Source of the DNA: Glossina fuscipes
Lineage: Eukaryota > Arthropoda > Insecta > Diptera > Glossinidae
Direction of reading: 5' to 3'
NCBI RefSeq assembly: GCF_014805625.2
Contig: NW_023998417.1
Coordinates: 8,742,343 to 8,806,342, forward strand
DNA length: 64,000 nucleotides
The notes under the pieces were generated by a model. That model was not told where the DNA came from. It worked only from the letters and a program-made list of their open reading frames with translations, and did not search any database. Positions 11,588 to 25,200 of this stretch are shown here, piece by piece; position 1 is the first letter of the stretch, and each line of letters begins with the position of its first letter. The translations under genes were made by a program, and so were the position numbers.

Positions 11588-14500
11588 AAATAAAAAATTT
11601 ATTTTTAGCTTATAAAAAAAATATATTCATTTTTAAAAAAATCAGTAACGAGACATATTAAATACTTAATGTCATACACTATGACATATACGTGTACGCG
11701 TATAAAAGTAAAGGAGAATTCTCGCGAATTCAACGTCTGGAATGATTTTACGATATTATCATTTCATGTGATAGCGCGTATTACCTACCAGTCCATATGA
11801 AAATATTAATCTTATTCCCATCAAACGTTAACTGAAGGAATAAGATTTCGTCTCAATATGCTTTACGTCAATTATCCAGAATATGTGTACTCTATGAACT
11901 CTTGTGAAAGATGAGAGATTATTAAGTTAAAAGCAAGTTACATGAATTTCAAAAGTTTTTTTAGTTAAAAAAAGTTGATATCGCTTTAACGCGAAACATT
12001 AACATTTATGTAGATTTCATCTGACATTTTTTAACTGAACCAGTGAGTAAATTAACAACCAGTTGAGAACAATGTTTGATTTAGATAGATTAAAAATACT
12101 CTATGTAGAAGATAAGAGCAAATTGCCTTAGATGAGCTGATGATTTCTTTACATCATAATTGGCCAATGAAAAATATTTTAAAAGTTAGGCAATTAAAGC
12201 GATCTAAACCGTGATTGTTCTGACGGCGAACAGGACAAGTTTTTGAAAAGACCTTCGCTGACATGAAAGAAAAAGAGTTTTCAAAGCGACTTTTCCTCTG
12301 CTGCGATTGCTTTCCATAGGAAAGGTAAAAATCCAAAATCTTAATGGTTTGCTTTTAAAAATCGATCGACTTTTACGCAAGAACAATTCGTCTACCACTC
12401 ACAGTAGTCAATATGTTCTAAAAAAATATTTAATTATTCTTTAAATGAAATTCTCTCCAATGACTTTATATTCATTAAAATAGATGATAATTGCGCGGTA
12501 ATGACATTTAAATATCATTGCTTTTCTATTGACATGATTTTGATAGTGTCTAGGATTACATGCAGAAGTAAAAAAGAGGAAAATAGTTTATAGTTTTGCA
12601 CATTTTCAAATGCACCCTAAAGCATTCTTCAAATTTTCCTTGGCTTTGTAACAGTGAAAATTGTGCACCCTACAAAGTATGTATATATCGCATACTTGAC
12701 GACAAAAAGCGTAATTAGCGTAAAATTAAATCGATCCAATAATTCGTATATATTCTTACCGTCAAGTGTGCATGTTAAATATATGTTTCTTCACTACTCA
12801 CGGCAACAAACGTTAAAATGGAAAGCATGTTCTCTCCACAGCTTTACTCAGCGATCAAAAATCGTGGTACGACAAGCAATCCTTAGTTTTAGTTAAAAGA
12901 TTCATTTACACCCGATACCGATCGACCAACTTTATGTCATCCACATTTGATGAAATAACTAACAATTCCAATTCCAATTGATTTTATTTTTCATGGGCTA
13001 GGAAATGTAAAAGCTCGGCAAAATTGAAAAAAAAAAAAAATGGAAAAGAAGAGTGAAAGGTTGCAGATCTATCTCCAGGCTACCTATGATGATATTAATT
13101 TAAAAAATTTAAGAAACATTTGTTGAAAAGCCACAGCATTATTTGTAAATTCCCATCTGTCTAGACGCTCGAATAAACGTATCTAGTCGCCCATCAAGCT
13201 ACTTGAGTCAAGTGCAAGTGCATTTAACAAACTGAACATATATTGTGTCGATAATAGTTCGAAATTGAAATTTAATAGCTACTGTTAAATGTATATATGT
13301 GTATTGCATGCATTAAAAGTATTAAGGATTTATACTATAAACCGAAGTCGTCACGAAACCATTAACATTAACAACATAGCCAAAAAAAAATAAATAAATA
13401 AATGTTTATAAGAGAACGGCAAACACAACCAAGGTTTCGATTTTCAAAGAGCAAAAAAATGCAAAATGATCTCGAAGTGTTTAATCTTTTATTAGGCAAT
13501 CAATCGAAAAAACGCATTTAACCTAATAATAAAGATTATAATAAAAATGATGTTTGCAAAGGAATATAATAAATCTAGTACTTTGGGAAACCTGAAAACA
13601 CAATTTTTTTTTATATGCTGAGACGATGTATCCTCACGATGCATATCTAAAGTAGAAAAATAAGAGGAGCGATAAAGACAAGCAAATTGGACTTTTTGAG
13701 TAAAGCTTTGTTTTAAATCAGCATTTTATTCGTTTCAGTTCGTTTAGAGTCATTTTAACGATCATTCAGTACGAATACCCCAAATTGAACTCAAGTTTCT
13801 AGGCAAGATTTTGATCGTAATTCCGAAAAGCAGGCAGAAACGCAGACAGACTTGGTTAACTTAATCTCTCTATTTGCTCTCATCATTTAGGCCCTTCCAG
13901 AAACTTGCTCTCATGAACGACATATCTCTATAGTCGGTGTAAACCGAAAGGCAATAAAAATTATCATTAAATGGAAGAAGCAAAAGTAGTTCTGGGATTT
14001 TTTGATCGCAGAAGACTTAATTCGGACTCTAATCAACAGTAATGAATGACTAATAACTGGATATTAGTTTCTATCTCTTCCCTGAAATCGTAATATTTCA
14101 AGTCTAGTTTTTTATTCGTTTATACTCTAATAGTAAATCTTTTAATTTTTCTTTAGTTTTTAAAATTTAAAATTTGGCTCAAGTTCAATGAAAATTTTTG
14201 TGTGTAAAATGAAATCTAAAATTTCTAAAGAAAAAGCAAACAAAACGTAATGTACGTGACAGGCGAGAGGAAGAAAGTTAAAAAAGAAGAAACTTTTCTT
14301 TAACAAGTATAATAAAAATATCGAATTGAGTTACAAAAGTGGTTTTTAGAAAAAAAACAGAAAAAAAAAAAAAAACAATGTTTTACTTTCCTTGAAGCTT
14401 AAATCAAACGGACACTTGAAAGATACTGTTGTAGTAGTAACTAGAAAAAGACAGTTATTGCTATTGTTATAGACTAGAAACGTGCTGAGGTATATATAAA

Positions 14501-14702
14501 AACGTGTATGCAAACTGGTTTTTTGTTCACTTCTATCAGTGCGTAGTAAAGCTGTTGGCATTTGCTTTAACAGGAAATAAGCAATGAATTAAGACAAATT
14601 GGAAAAAATTGCGAAAAAAATCTAATCTTTTAATACCAACTTTGTGTCCTTGTCCTTCCAACGTCAAAGAGAAATATAACTTATAAAAAAGAATTCATCG
14701 CG

Positions 14703-14722
14703 CCCCCCCCCCCCCCCCCCCC
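14703..14722. repeat. Poly-C homopolymer (about 20 C)
   Basis: Uninterrupted run of C followed by TACCCCCCATC, in strong contrast with the AT-rich surroundings. A G-quadruplex or an assembly-length artefact is possible. Confidence 0.85.
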
Positions 14723-15901
14723 TACCCCCCATCACCATCACGAACGGAACGCACTCTGGCCGCTTTAATTATTCCAGATTATACGTCTTCACTCACATCA
14801 ATACGCCTCCAAATGTAAAGTGCCTTTGCATCCCAAGCATAACGGAGAGGCAAATTTCTAAATTTTGGCTGGCCGCTGTAAGAAGCCCTTGATGAAAATA
14901 TACCCACAAGGAACTTTAATTTTATTTGATATCATTTTGCATATTTTCGACTTAACCTCAATACTTTATTTAGCAGACAATTCTTTTGCTTACGTAAGCT
15001 TACTCGTAACGGTCATCAGCGAAATTCTAACAGAGAAAAAGGACCTCCAACCATTTTTTTCTACCAGACAAAGCGTAAAAGGTCCAGAGTACCATTACAT
15101 CAAGAATTCTTTTATATGTGGAGACGTGGTTTCCATTAAATAGTTTAAGCTTGACAACGATATTTAGTGAATTGTCTTAGTCAAGCTCATGAACAGATAG
15201 CGAATCATTTACATATTCTTTCTATCTACTTATTATATAATAGATTGCCTTTAATTTGTCTCATCGTGCGAGTTCAACTTGCACTCAACGGATCTACAAA
15301 TAAAAATATGGAGAATTGCAATAATCAACAATATGTAGATTGCATGTAGAATCTTGGAGACGCATGCTTGGCTATTGTCTCCTAAACGCTAGGCTAAAAA
15401 CCCTTGGTACGCTTGAGTTGATCAAAAGAAACAAATCCAAGAAATTCCTTTTCCACTGTTCGTTTTCACAGCCATGTTAGGTACTATTACATAAGATGCC
15501 CTTCCCTTTGGGATTTCGTTTTTATGCTAACATACCTGAGCTTAAGTTCGTACCGTTGGATTTTAATTGTACGCAGCCATTATTTACAAGGACTTTCCAG
15601 TGCCTTAAGCGAATCCAGTGCTTATGCGACCTTAAGAAAATGAATCGCCATATCCCAGATTTCATGTTGACATTTTTGTTAATCTTTTTACCTGTTGACT
15701 TTCCTGTCAATTGTGTTGTTAATCTTTTCCTTCAATGCCAATGTGCTTAAGGTCTCTTTGCTTTGCGATACGGACTGCCATGGGCGACATCAATAAGAAA
15801 TTTCATTTCCTAGCAAATCGGACTGCAAGTCTGCATGCTTAACCTATTTTATCACATATGTGATTTTCGTAAGTAGAATAAAATCAAAACCTATTTTTTT
15901 G

Positions 15902-15927
15902 TTTTTTTTTTTTTTTTTTTTTTTTTT
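15902..15927. repeat. Poly-T run
   Basis: About 26 T, interrupted from a shorter T run just upstream by one G. Confidence 0.8.
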
Positions 15928-16268
15928 ATACGAAGACACATGCGACGGCAAATTGATTGATCGATAGACATGACGAAATCATTTCCGCAAATAGTGAAGC
16001 CTCCGTTATTTATTACTATTGTTTGCAAACGTTTGACAAACATGACAGACTTTCAGGCGATGGTTATTAAAGTAAAATGAAAAAAAAAAAAAAAAAATTG
16101 ATGATGCTTTTGAAATTCGTTAAAATAAACTATCGATTGCGTTTATATATGTTTATAAACTTGACCTTCTCGGATTATTTTCTTAATTCTAGAGAAAAAT
16201 AAAAATTTATTATTAAATATTTATAAGCAATTTGTTTTTATTAATTTTGAAAATTTTTTCATTTTTAG

Positions 16269-19200
16269 CTATACCTATAGTGTATATATTGGCAATCGTG
16301 CCTGGTTTGATGCCTTGGGAGAGTGGATATCGTTTTTTATCATTTTGTCATGTATTCGGTTCGGTGGCACCATGGTGCGGCAGTTTTGTCTATCATCTTT
16401 TCATGAACATTGAACGCGGCGAAAGTGTTTACTATACTCTACTGAAATTAGATATGGTCGGTATTTGGGTCACACAGAGTTTCGGTGAGTATAAAATTAT
16501 ATCTTTTATTTATATGTTGGAGTTTTTGAAAATCGATTAATTGTTTTTTTTTACTTAAGCGCTTGCCATTTTAAGGCGATTAACATTGCTAATGCCAATC
16601 TTGATAATATATCGGTAAATCTGTTTACTTAGGCGCTCTGTTGTGGAGCAAAAACCCTTTTGGCAATTTTTGGTCTTTTTCTACTCAACTTATAGTGTAT
16701 ATAATTCGTTTAGCAAATCTTTCATTTCATTTTCTTCACTTTTTCTGGTTTTTTTTTTTTTTTTGTATTGTTACCTGGCAACAGTTTTCTTTTTCAAACT
16801 AAATTTCACCTATGCTTGTTAATTGCAAAGTTTTTCTAGAGAAACTCTTGTAATGATTTCAATGATATCATCGCGATACATATATGGCGCAAACATACGT
16901 TTCCATAGTTAAGCTTAACATTTTTTAAGGTGCATTTATACATGCTGCTTATGACATTCGATGTAAAATTGAAAAGTGTAAAATGAAGTTAACTCATAAG
17001 TACTTCTCCAAAATTAATTTTTTATGATTTTTGACGACCTAATAACAGAATACTTGGATCGTGTTGTATGGAGTCTTGAAAATTCATCTCTCTCGTAGAA
17101 ATAGTTTGCTGTCAAGAAAGGCAGTCAATATTGCCAATAACTGAACAAAACAATTGTTAGGCGTCTTGAAATGAAACTCAAGTCTTCTTATGCGTCGCTA
17201 TAACTTCATTTAACTTAGAGAAGATCTCATGTTCTAATCAGTCATCAAGTCAGACGACTAGTGGGATTGCGTACTTGATTTCGGAAATAAAGGAGCTAAG
17301 CCTACTTTCGGACTCGAAATAAATTATTCGATAGTGGCTTCGATGGCAATAGGGCGTGCCTTTTAAAATTTATAAACCAAGAGATTACTGATTTGGGAAA
17401 TGACTGTTGAATTATTTCCAAATGGAAGGAAGATCGGAAGAACGATTTTGGCGCCTAAAAACCATATGCACTCACGTCCTTAAAATACGGTTTTCTGTAC
17501 AAGGCAGGCTAAGAGTAGCGGAATAGGGAAATCATCGCAACTACTTGATCACTGATCGCACATTCAAATCTCACCGCCGGGTAGTTTACTATGGTCGCAG
17601 TTACGGAGTGAATGCTCATTCAGTAAAGGGATAGCACTCTACACACGCAATTCCCTGCGATCGTCTATCTATCTTTCTTTTCTTACATCTTTTTTACGGT
17701 CACCCCATTATGCCGAGCAAAAATTTAAGAATTTTTCACTATAACGTACCTTCTTATGATGTTTCTTTCTTACACAACGCGTTACAAATAAATAATCAAA
17801 GTAATAATTAATGCAATCAATAATAAGATACTTGACTGTACGTAATCTGCCGCAAGTCGGTTGTAATAGTCTTTGGGGAAAATATTTTAGAAAACAATAA
17901 AAATTTTCCAACATTGTTTTTGCCACGTACTTCCATTTCCTGCATGTCTATAAAGCTGCTTAACTATTATAACTCGATGTTTATATATAAAGATTTAGAA
18001 GAAGAAGACATTATTTTATAAAAGCGAACACATTGCACAAGAGATCAGAAAAATGTTCGAAATTTAAAATAAAAACAAAATTTTCGTTTAAATTTATGAA
18101 AAAAAATAATTTAAAATTTGTAAATGTCGCAATGTTGAACACAACGACACTTTATATATACATGAAAAATTTCTTCTTTTTTTTTTGTTTTCGTTTTAAT
18201 AAATTATTCAATTTGATTTTTGGAAAATGAAAATTTTCTTGCAAACTACGTCCTGCTGTTCATTTCATTACATTGTCTCTGGCTTATTTCTATTCACTTG
18301 TTCTCTTAGTGTACAATTCACAAACAGTTGCAGTCGACGTCGTTGACACTTGAATTCTTTACCACCTACCCATTCACTTAAGGGTAAGTAACTGCAGCTA
18401 TAGCAGTTGTTGTCGTTGTTGTTGTTGTTGTTGAGGAAGCTGTTATACATTCGAAACAATGTGCTAACTAACAAGACTGACAGACATTGTGACTCGATAA
18501 ATGTCAAAATATCACCCTTCCAGGCATAATAACAGTTCCATATGACTACACGACTGCTGCTAGATATGTTTTTCTCTACGTTTTCTTTTTCTTGTTTGTC
18601 CTTTTTTTGACAATTAGTTGGCATTCGGTGTCATTTCAATACTCTTTTGAGAAATAACTTTAAGATAAAATTAATTATTTTACAAATAATTAATTATTAT
18701 AAAGATGGCAGTGAGGAATGAAAATAACCTTATTTACTACTTACTTTTCTGTTTTCCTAACAATTACTAAGCAAATAAATGATTAGGTTATGAAAACATG
18801 AAAAACTTGATTGCAGCTAAAACGTTTAGCTTGGAATTTTTCCATAGGCTTTTTTATGCATTTATTTACTTTGTATGTTTGCCGTTTTTTGTGTTTAGAA
18901 AGTAGCAAAAGTGAGGTTTATGATGAACCCTTTACTTGATTATTTGAGGTTAAGTCGGATGTAAGGCATTTAAATATGGTGTAAAAACTTCCCACTTAGC
19001 ATATACCTCACAGTAAGAGATGAACTTTAAAAATTGGGCATATGCGGCCCAAAAACATCTTCAGAGTAAATGAGTTTAAATTAACTTTTAAGAATCCGAG
19101 AGAACGAATGCCACCGATATGGAAGCAGAGAATCCAATTGATCTTCTGGTCAGTTCGTTGACACATATAGTGCTAACGCAAAGTTACTCACGGCGAGAAA

Positions 19201-22200
19201 TATTTCATTTTCCGTTCTTTTTGCCTCTCTTTAATACCTTTGCCTTTCCCTTTCCTTGCCTTTCTTTCCTTCCCTTCCGTTTCTTTTGCCACTCTTTAAT
19301 CCCTTTGCCTTTCCTTGCTTTTCGGCCTTTCCCTTCCGTTTCTTTTGCCTCTCTTTAATCCCTTTGCCTTTCTCTTTCGTTGCCTTTCTTTCTTTTCCTT
19401 CCGTTTCTTTTGCCTCTCTTTAATCCCTTTCCCTTTTCTTGCTTTTCGGCCTTTCCCTTCCGTTTCCTTTTCTCTCTCTTTAATACCTTTCCCTTTCCTT
19501 GCTTTTCGGCCTTTCCTTTCCGTTTCTTTTGCCTCTCTTTAATACCTTTGCCTTTCCCTGCCTTTCTTTCCTTCCCTTCCATTTCTTTTGCCTCTCTTTA
19601 ATTCCTTTCTCTTTCTATTCTATTCTATTATTTACCCTTTATACTTGTAGCCTAAGAGTGCTCTTTGCATATTAATTAAAAGTTTCTTAGTGGAAAAATT
19701 CAGTTAATTTGATCTATAATGCAATTTTACTCGAAAGACTCTAAAGTGCAAAAATATTGTATTGTAATCAAGATCAAGATTGAAGCATAACGTAATGCTG
19801 AGTCAAGTTCAAGTTTCGTATTTCCTCTTTCACTAACATTTCCTTTAAATGGTTTATGATTTTCATTTTCATTTTTTTATTATTTATTAACAACTATCGG
19901 CAATAGAGGCTCATTATCAGCATAAAGAGAAGACGAGAGAATACTTTTTAAAAATTCAAAAAATAAATATACGCACATACACACACACACACACTCATAA
20001 TATACAAACACATATGTTAACTTCACCTAAACTACACGGTTATTAGTGTCAAGGTATATCGCCATCATAATAATACTTCCTTAGTGTCAATAAATGACGC
20101 ATTTACGATGCGGATGCATTGCAGAGCCAAGTTCACACTTAAAGGCTCGTGCAAATGCATCAAAATTAGCAAACGAAGCACGTACGCGTATCTCTTCGGG
20201 CGGATGGACATCAGTATTGACTACAATATTCTGCCAAATACGATTCAAATCTGTGCACCAAACTTGTGCAGCACTAATGAAAAACAATTGATACGGATTA
20301 ACGTGAGACATGTGCGGTAAATATTCAAATGTTTTCGGATTTTTAAATAACCAATTTTCGTAGGCCACATAAGCTATTCGTATACCAACGTTGTCAGCTA
20401 TATTTTCACCTTGATATTGAGTTTTAGGCAAAAGTTTGCCCGCATATTCTTGCCTGCCATATTGCTGACGTAGACATTCCTTACGTAATGCAAACACTTC
20501 ACTTGTATTACGATCCCACCAATTGTTTAGATTACCTTTAGCATCATATTTGCTCATTGTGTCATCGAATCCATGCGCCATTTCATGCGCTATAATGCTA
20601 CCTAGGGTAGCATATTTAAGTGCTGCCGGATAAATCTTATCCCATAAGAAACGCGGTTGCAGAAAGGCAACGGGCAGCAAGACTTTATTGTATTCTGATG
20701 TGTAAACCGGTGTAGAACTTCTCAGTTCATATTCCTCTAAATGTGGCGGTTCGAATAACATTAAACGGTAATTTTCTCCTCGATGTTTCATTATATTTAT
20801 CACATTTTCGAAATAATCCGTCGGACTAATGATGAGCGAAGCAAACTCTTTAACAAAATCGATATCGTCGTAACTGTTTACTTCGAAAGACATGGCTGAA
20901 AGTTTCTCTAAAGCTTTATCTCTCGTTGATTCCTTCATCCATTTATTATCCGATGATTTCCATATGTCTTCAAACGCTAACTTTAACTGTTGCCATAACA
21001 TATTGATCTCTTGTGTTATGGTAGGATCATCTTTTGATATCTGTCCATAGATTACATGATCTAAATATTTAACGAAATATTGTTTTGTAGCATCGACACA
21101 TTTTAAGCGTTGTCTCTCCGTATCGCCTTGCAAATCTAAACGGAAATCTTGTATCATTTCCCACATAATATAATTGGCAATTACACGCGGAGGAGTTTCT
21201 GTTATCAATATTCTTAAATTACGAAAATAATTCTCCACATACTCGTAGACGGGCAATTTGTATTCATAACCGAGCCATGTTTTTACAAAATGTGTTAAAT
21301 TTATGGTTGGACCATAATTTTCTGTCATGTCATCGAGTAATCGTAAACGTGTTTTATCTTCGATGTCGAAACCTTCAATCGGATCTGCTACACCCAATGC
21401 CAATTTCTGAGCGAATTCTATCATTTCATGGGCTAGTTTTGCTGCTTGGTCTCGCCTTAAACCCAAGACGGCGGCTATATCCAATTCCCAAGATAATTTT
21501 AATTGTTCAGAATATTCAGAGGATTTTGCTGCTGTCAAACTATCAATTTGACCTATATAAAGGCGATTAATTTCATTGTTCGTAAGATCGGCAATTATTT
21601 GAACACCAATGATAATTGAAGTTCCATACTTTTTAAGTATACGCCCTATCGTTGTAAGCCAATCAAATTTATCCTCGCTCCAATCTTTGCCTTTCATAGC
21701 GGGCATGCCACCAAATTCCTCCATAATATTTAATAATTTTTGTTGATAATTAATTTTCCTTTGATCGATTTGCAAACATGATTCATAAAAATGTTTGACC
21801 TTGGGATGAAATTCATTATCTCTTGCATCGTTAGTCTCGTTTAATAAACGCGCTATTCGGCGATCATAAGCATTCGTTAATGTAATAAATAAACCAGTTT
21901 TTGCGCCATTATTTGCGGGATTTATTTTCGCCCAATTACCGCAAGCGTAATTATAAAAATCATTGCACGCGTCCACTTCCGGTTTCATGTAATTTTGCAT
22001 TTCAGCTGATTTAGATAAAAGCATTATGCGTTTGGCTGCAACGGTATGGAAATTATTCGGCAACGGCAAGACATTCGCTTGATTTTCAATTCCGTAAGCA
22101 ATCACTAAAGCCAATTGAATATTTAGTAATAATTTAAGTGATTTCATATTTATACGTTCCAATCGCATGCGCTGCTTATTATCGACTAACTCTAGAACTA

Positions 22201-25200
22201 TAAAAATTTCATTAACGATCGCATTTTATACACGATTTTGAGAATTCGGTAAAGGTCGTTAAGGGTTATCGTTGTGTGGGTAGAATTAAAAACTTTCTCT
22301 TTTTTTCTTTTCTTTTCTTTTTTTTTTTTATTTGATTCTAGATCGAGTTGAGTTCATTTCAACTAAATTCAATATACTTGAACATTTTTTGTTCTATTTT
22401 TCATTTAATAGGAGATCCCCGCTAATTGTAGAGAATATATTAACTTTTAACTCAGATTAGATTAGTTATTAACTCTCTCTAAAATTTCATAATGCATAAA
22501 AGGAATTTTAACTCTCACTTACTTACCTATAATTAAATTTAAAAGAAATTTTTTTTTGTTAAGAAAAATACTTAAAATGATATGCAAATATCTCTATATC
22601 AAAATCTTATATACTTGGAGATTCATTCGAATGGAAAATTTTCTCTTATTTTTTTTATGGCTGGCAGTTTATAAAATTTCATGATGTAAAGTCACATTCG
22701 TGGAAAGCAATGGATGGATATCATTCTCATAAGTCATTATCTTTCCCTCAATGAAGATGCTTTCAATTTGTTGACGACGCAAACGCCAACATAAACAGCC
22801 TCGATACAAAAGTAGCACTCTATGTACGAAAACAATGCCGTAGGAAGTCTGTTAAATTCTTCGAACATAAATGCACCTAAAAAGCAAACATGTGATGTAC
22901 GTAGCGAAAACAAGGCATTGTACAATTTACAAAAATTTTATTCATCGTGGGTGTGCAAGATACGCCAGAGCGTCCTTTTTGCTCTTTCAGTTAATATGTG
23001 TAAAAAAAAATAAGCGTAACATATATCCCGGAAATTAGTGATTTTTACAAACTCACTCCAAACTCAAATAACGGCCAAAAAAAAAAAAAAATCGCATGAT
23101 ATTTCAATTATTTGTTTACGACTAGCAACGGCTCTAGTGACGCGTGCCTTGATTATATTCAAAATAATAGAAATATTTGAATTTCGTGGAAAGAAAAAAA
23201 ATGGACAGCATTTTCTTGGAAGCTATAAAGCCAACTCTTCTCTACCACACCCAACATTTTATCGGTGAATTAATGTGAAACTATGTCGTCCGGCCATCAA
23301 TAATGCTTAGCGACCAGAAAAGATTGTTATACAAAAAAATTCGAACAATTTTTCTCGTTAATTAAAACGTAAAGTTGCAGGTGATACCTGATATCTCCCA
23401 AAAGGATACATTAACAAAAAAAGGCACGCTTCCAATTATTTTTCATTAAAAATTTGTGCATGAAAAGACTTCTTCTCAAACTGGTCTACTTACTACATTA
23501 AAAAAATTGCACGAACTGAAATTCGAATTTATGCTTCACTCCTCATATTCGCAGGAATTCACCGCCGGCGACTATTACCTGTTGGCAAGTCTTAAACGAG
23601 TTGCTTCAGGAAAAAAAAAAACATAATTCGATTAAATAATGTTTTCAGAAAAGTGTTCTACAAGCGTTAGATTGATTCTACGAGAGGTTATGTTGATGGA
23701 AAAATGTCACTTTTTCTACAAAAAAATTATTATTTTTTCTCCTTAACACAGTCCCGGAAATTATTGATCACCATGCTTTATATGCGATACCGACTTCGCT
23801 ACTTAATTTAATATTTTATTTCCCATTTTACTTTGAATTTTTTTATATTATTTTTGCTTCGTTGATTTTACAATGTCTTTTGTATTTGGTTTGAGTAGTT
23901 ATTGTTCTTTGTAACATTAACATTTTTTTTTTTTTTTTTGTTTCGTTACTTACAAATAAATTTTATTGAGATTTTTCCTTTTCTTGGAAATTATTCGGAG
24001 TTATTCTATTAACATACACATATATACTACTCATACTAGCATAGATGACATTAGGAATGGATTTATACCGCACTTATCTCCTAATATGCTTTCTCTAACC
24101 CTTCACATTACGTTCGTTTTAATTGGGGTTAGAGAGAATGTAATTATGTTGACGATGATGATTATTATGATTATGATTATAAATTTAGCCAGAGAATAAA
24201 TTCTAAGACTAAAGTCTTAAAAAAGCACTAGCATCTAAGGCTTTCGGCTTTGAGATTTGAACCGACGACCATTGAATTGCTAGTCGAGACTCTTGCCTAC
24301 TCGGCCACTCAGGCGGATAGAATGTAATTAACTGTAAGTTAATCTTAAGAAAAATTGGGTTTGGCAGCGCACAGAAACGATCTGCAAATCCTAAAGGCTT
24401 CAGAAAAGAAAACAAACTCAAAGTAACGGATATTTAGAAGGGTGCGTGCATTGATAACAATAGTTTCGACTATTATGTCAAAGCTTGAAACACAAACACA
24501 TTGTAATTTTGCAATTTTGAATTATTTCAGTAACGATGGGCTCTTATCTTTTTCTGAATTGCATAAATCTCTTACCATTATGCGTATCTTTTTCTTCTCT
24601 AAAAGAAACTACTTTTAAAACATAATACGCAAGAAAATTGTACTCAACTGTGGCCGAATTTTCTACACCTACCAAACCTTTATCTTTAAAAATCCAGACA
24701 GAAAAATACAAATGCTCTGTAATAGTAGCAGCTCGGGTCTGAATTTCCCTATTTTCATACACTTGCTGCAAGGATCAGCAATACAATATTTTTAATCTTT
24801 TTATCGGTTGTAGTTTATGAGTAACGAACCAAAACACAACTCTTTTTGCTTTTCAAAAAAAGACGAGATGTTCTCAGTTTATGTTTTGTCGCATCTGTGA
24901 TCCTAGACTAATTTGGTTCATGGCTCCTTATGGGCCGGCGGTCACCATGACATCTAACAATTATTCTCAATGTTTTTACTCAGCTTTAACTCGTTGCCTT
25001 AATTCTTACAGCCCGGAGTATGTTTTACATGAACCGTTAGACGGACAGACGACTAAATTTATTCAGATTGTTTGAACAAGAAACTTTATGCTTTATAGCG
25101 CTTCTACAGGCTTTTTGTGTATGTTGCAAGCATTTTTACAAGATGAATGTGGCCGTTCATCTCCTTCGGTGTCATGGGCATAAAAATTGTACACAACACA

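Larger units (their letters stand above)
11620..16200. other. AT-rich non-coding stretch between the first M13 gene and the first visible PAQR4 exon
   Basis: No supported gene. It holds a C homopolymer (14703-14722), a T homopolymer (15902-15927) and a degenerate dispersed-repeat fragment around 13800-13860 with a CAGACAGACTTGG-type tract. Because the PAQR4-like gene lacks its N-terminal exon, part or all of this may be intron of that gene. I searched by eye for an exon ending in the expected N-I-Y-T-H type sequence with a phase-1 donor and did not find one. Confidence 0.55.

Noticed and set aside
12154..12398. Two overlapping minus-strand ORFs of 60-64 codons
   Set aside because: No recognisable domain, no conserved-looking composition, and no splice context that would make them exons of a known family.
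14865..15750. Several short plus-strand ORFs of 60-92 codons
   Set aside because: Mostly non-ATG starts, AT-rich intron-like composition, and no family match that I recognise.
18268..18624. 118-codon minus-strand ORF with a poly-Asn tract
   Set aside because: It overlaps a GTT microsatellite, lacks any recognisable domain, and composition is like the surrounding intron.
19355..19582. Lys/Arg/Glu/Gly-rich minus-strand ORF and Phe/Pro/Leu-rich plus-strand ORFs at 19119-19601
   Set aside because: All arise from the polypyrimidine minisatellite; every frame is open because the unit has few stop codons.
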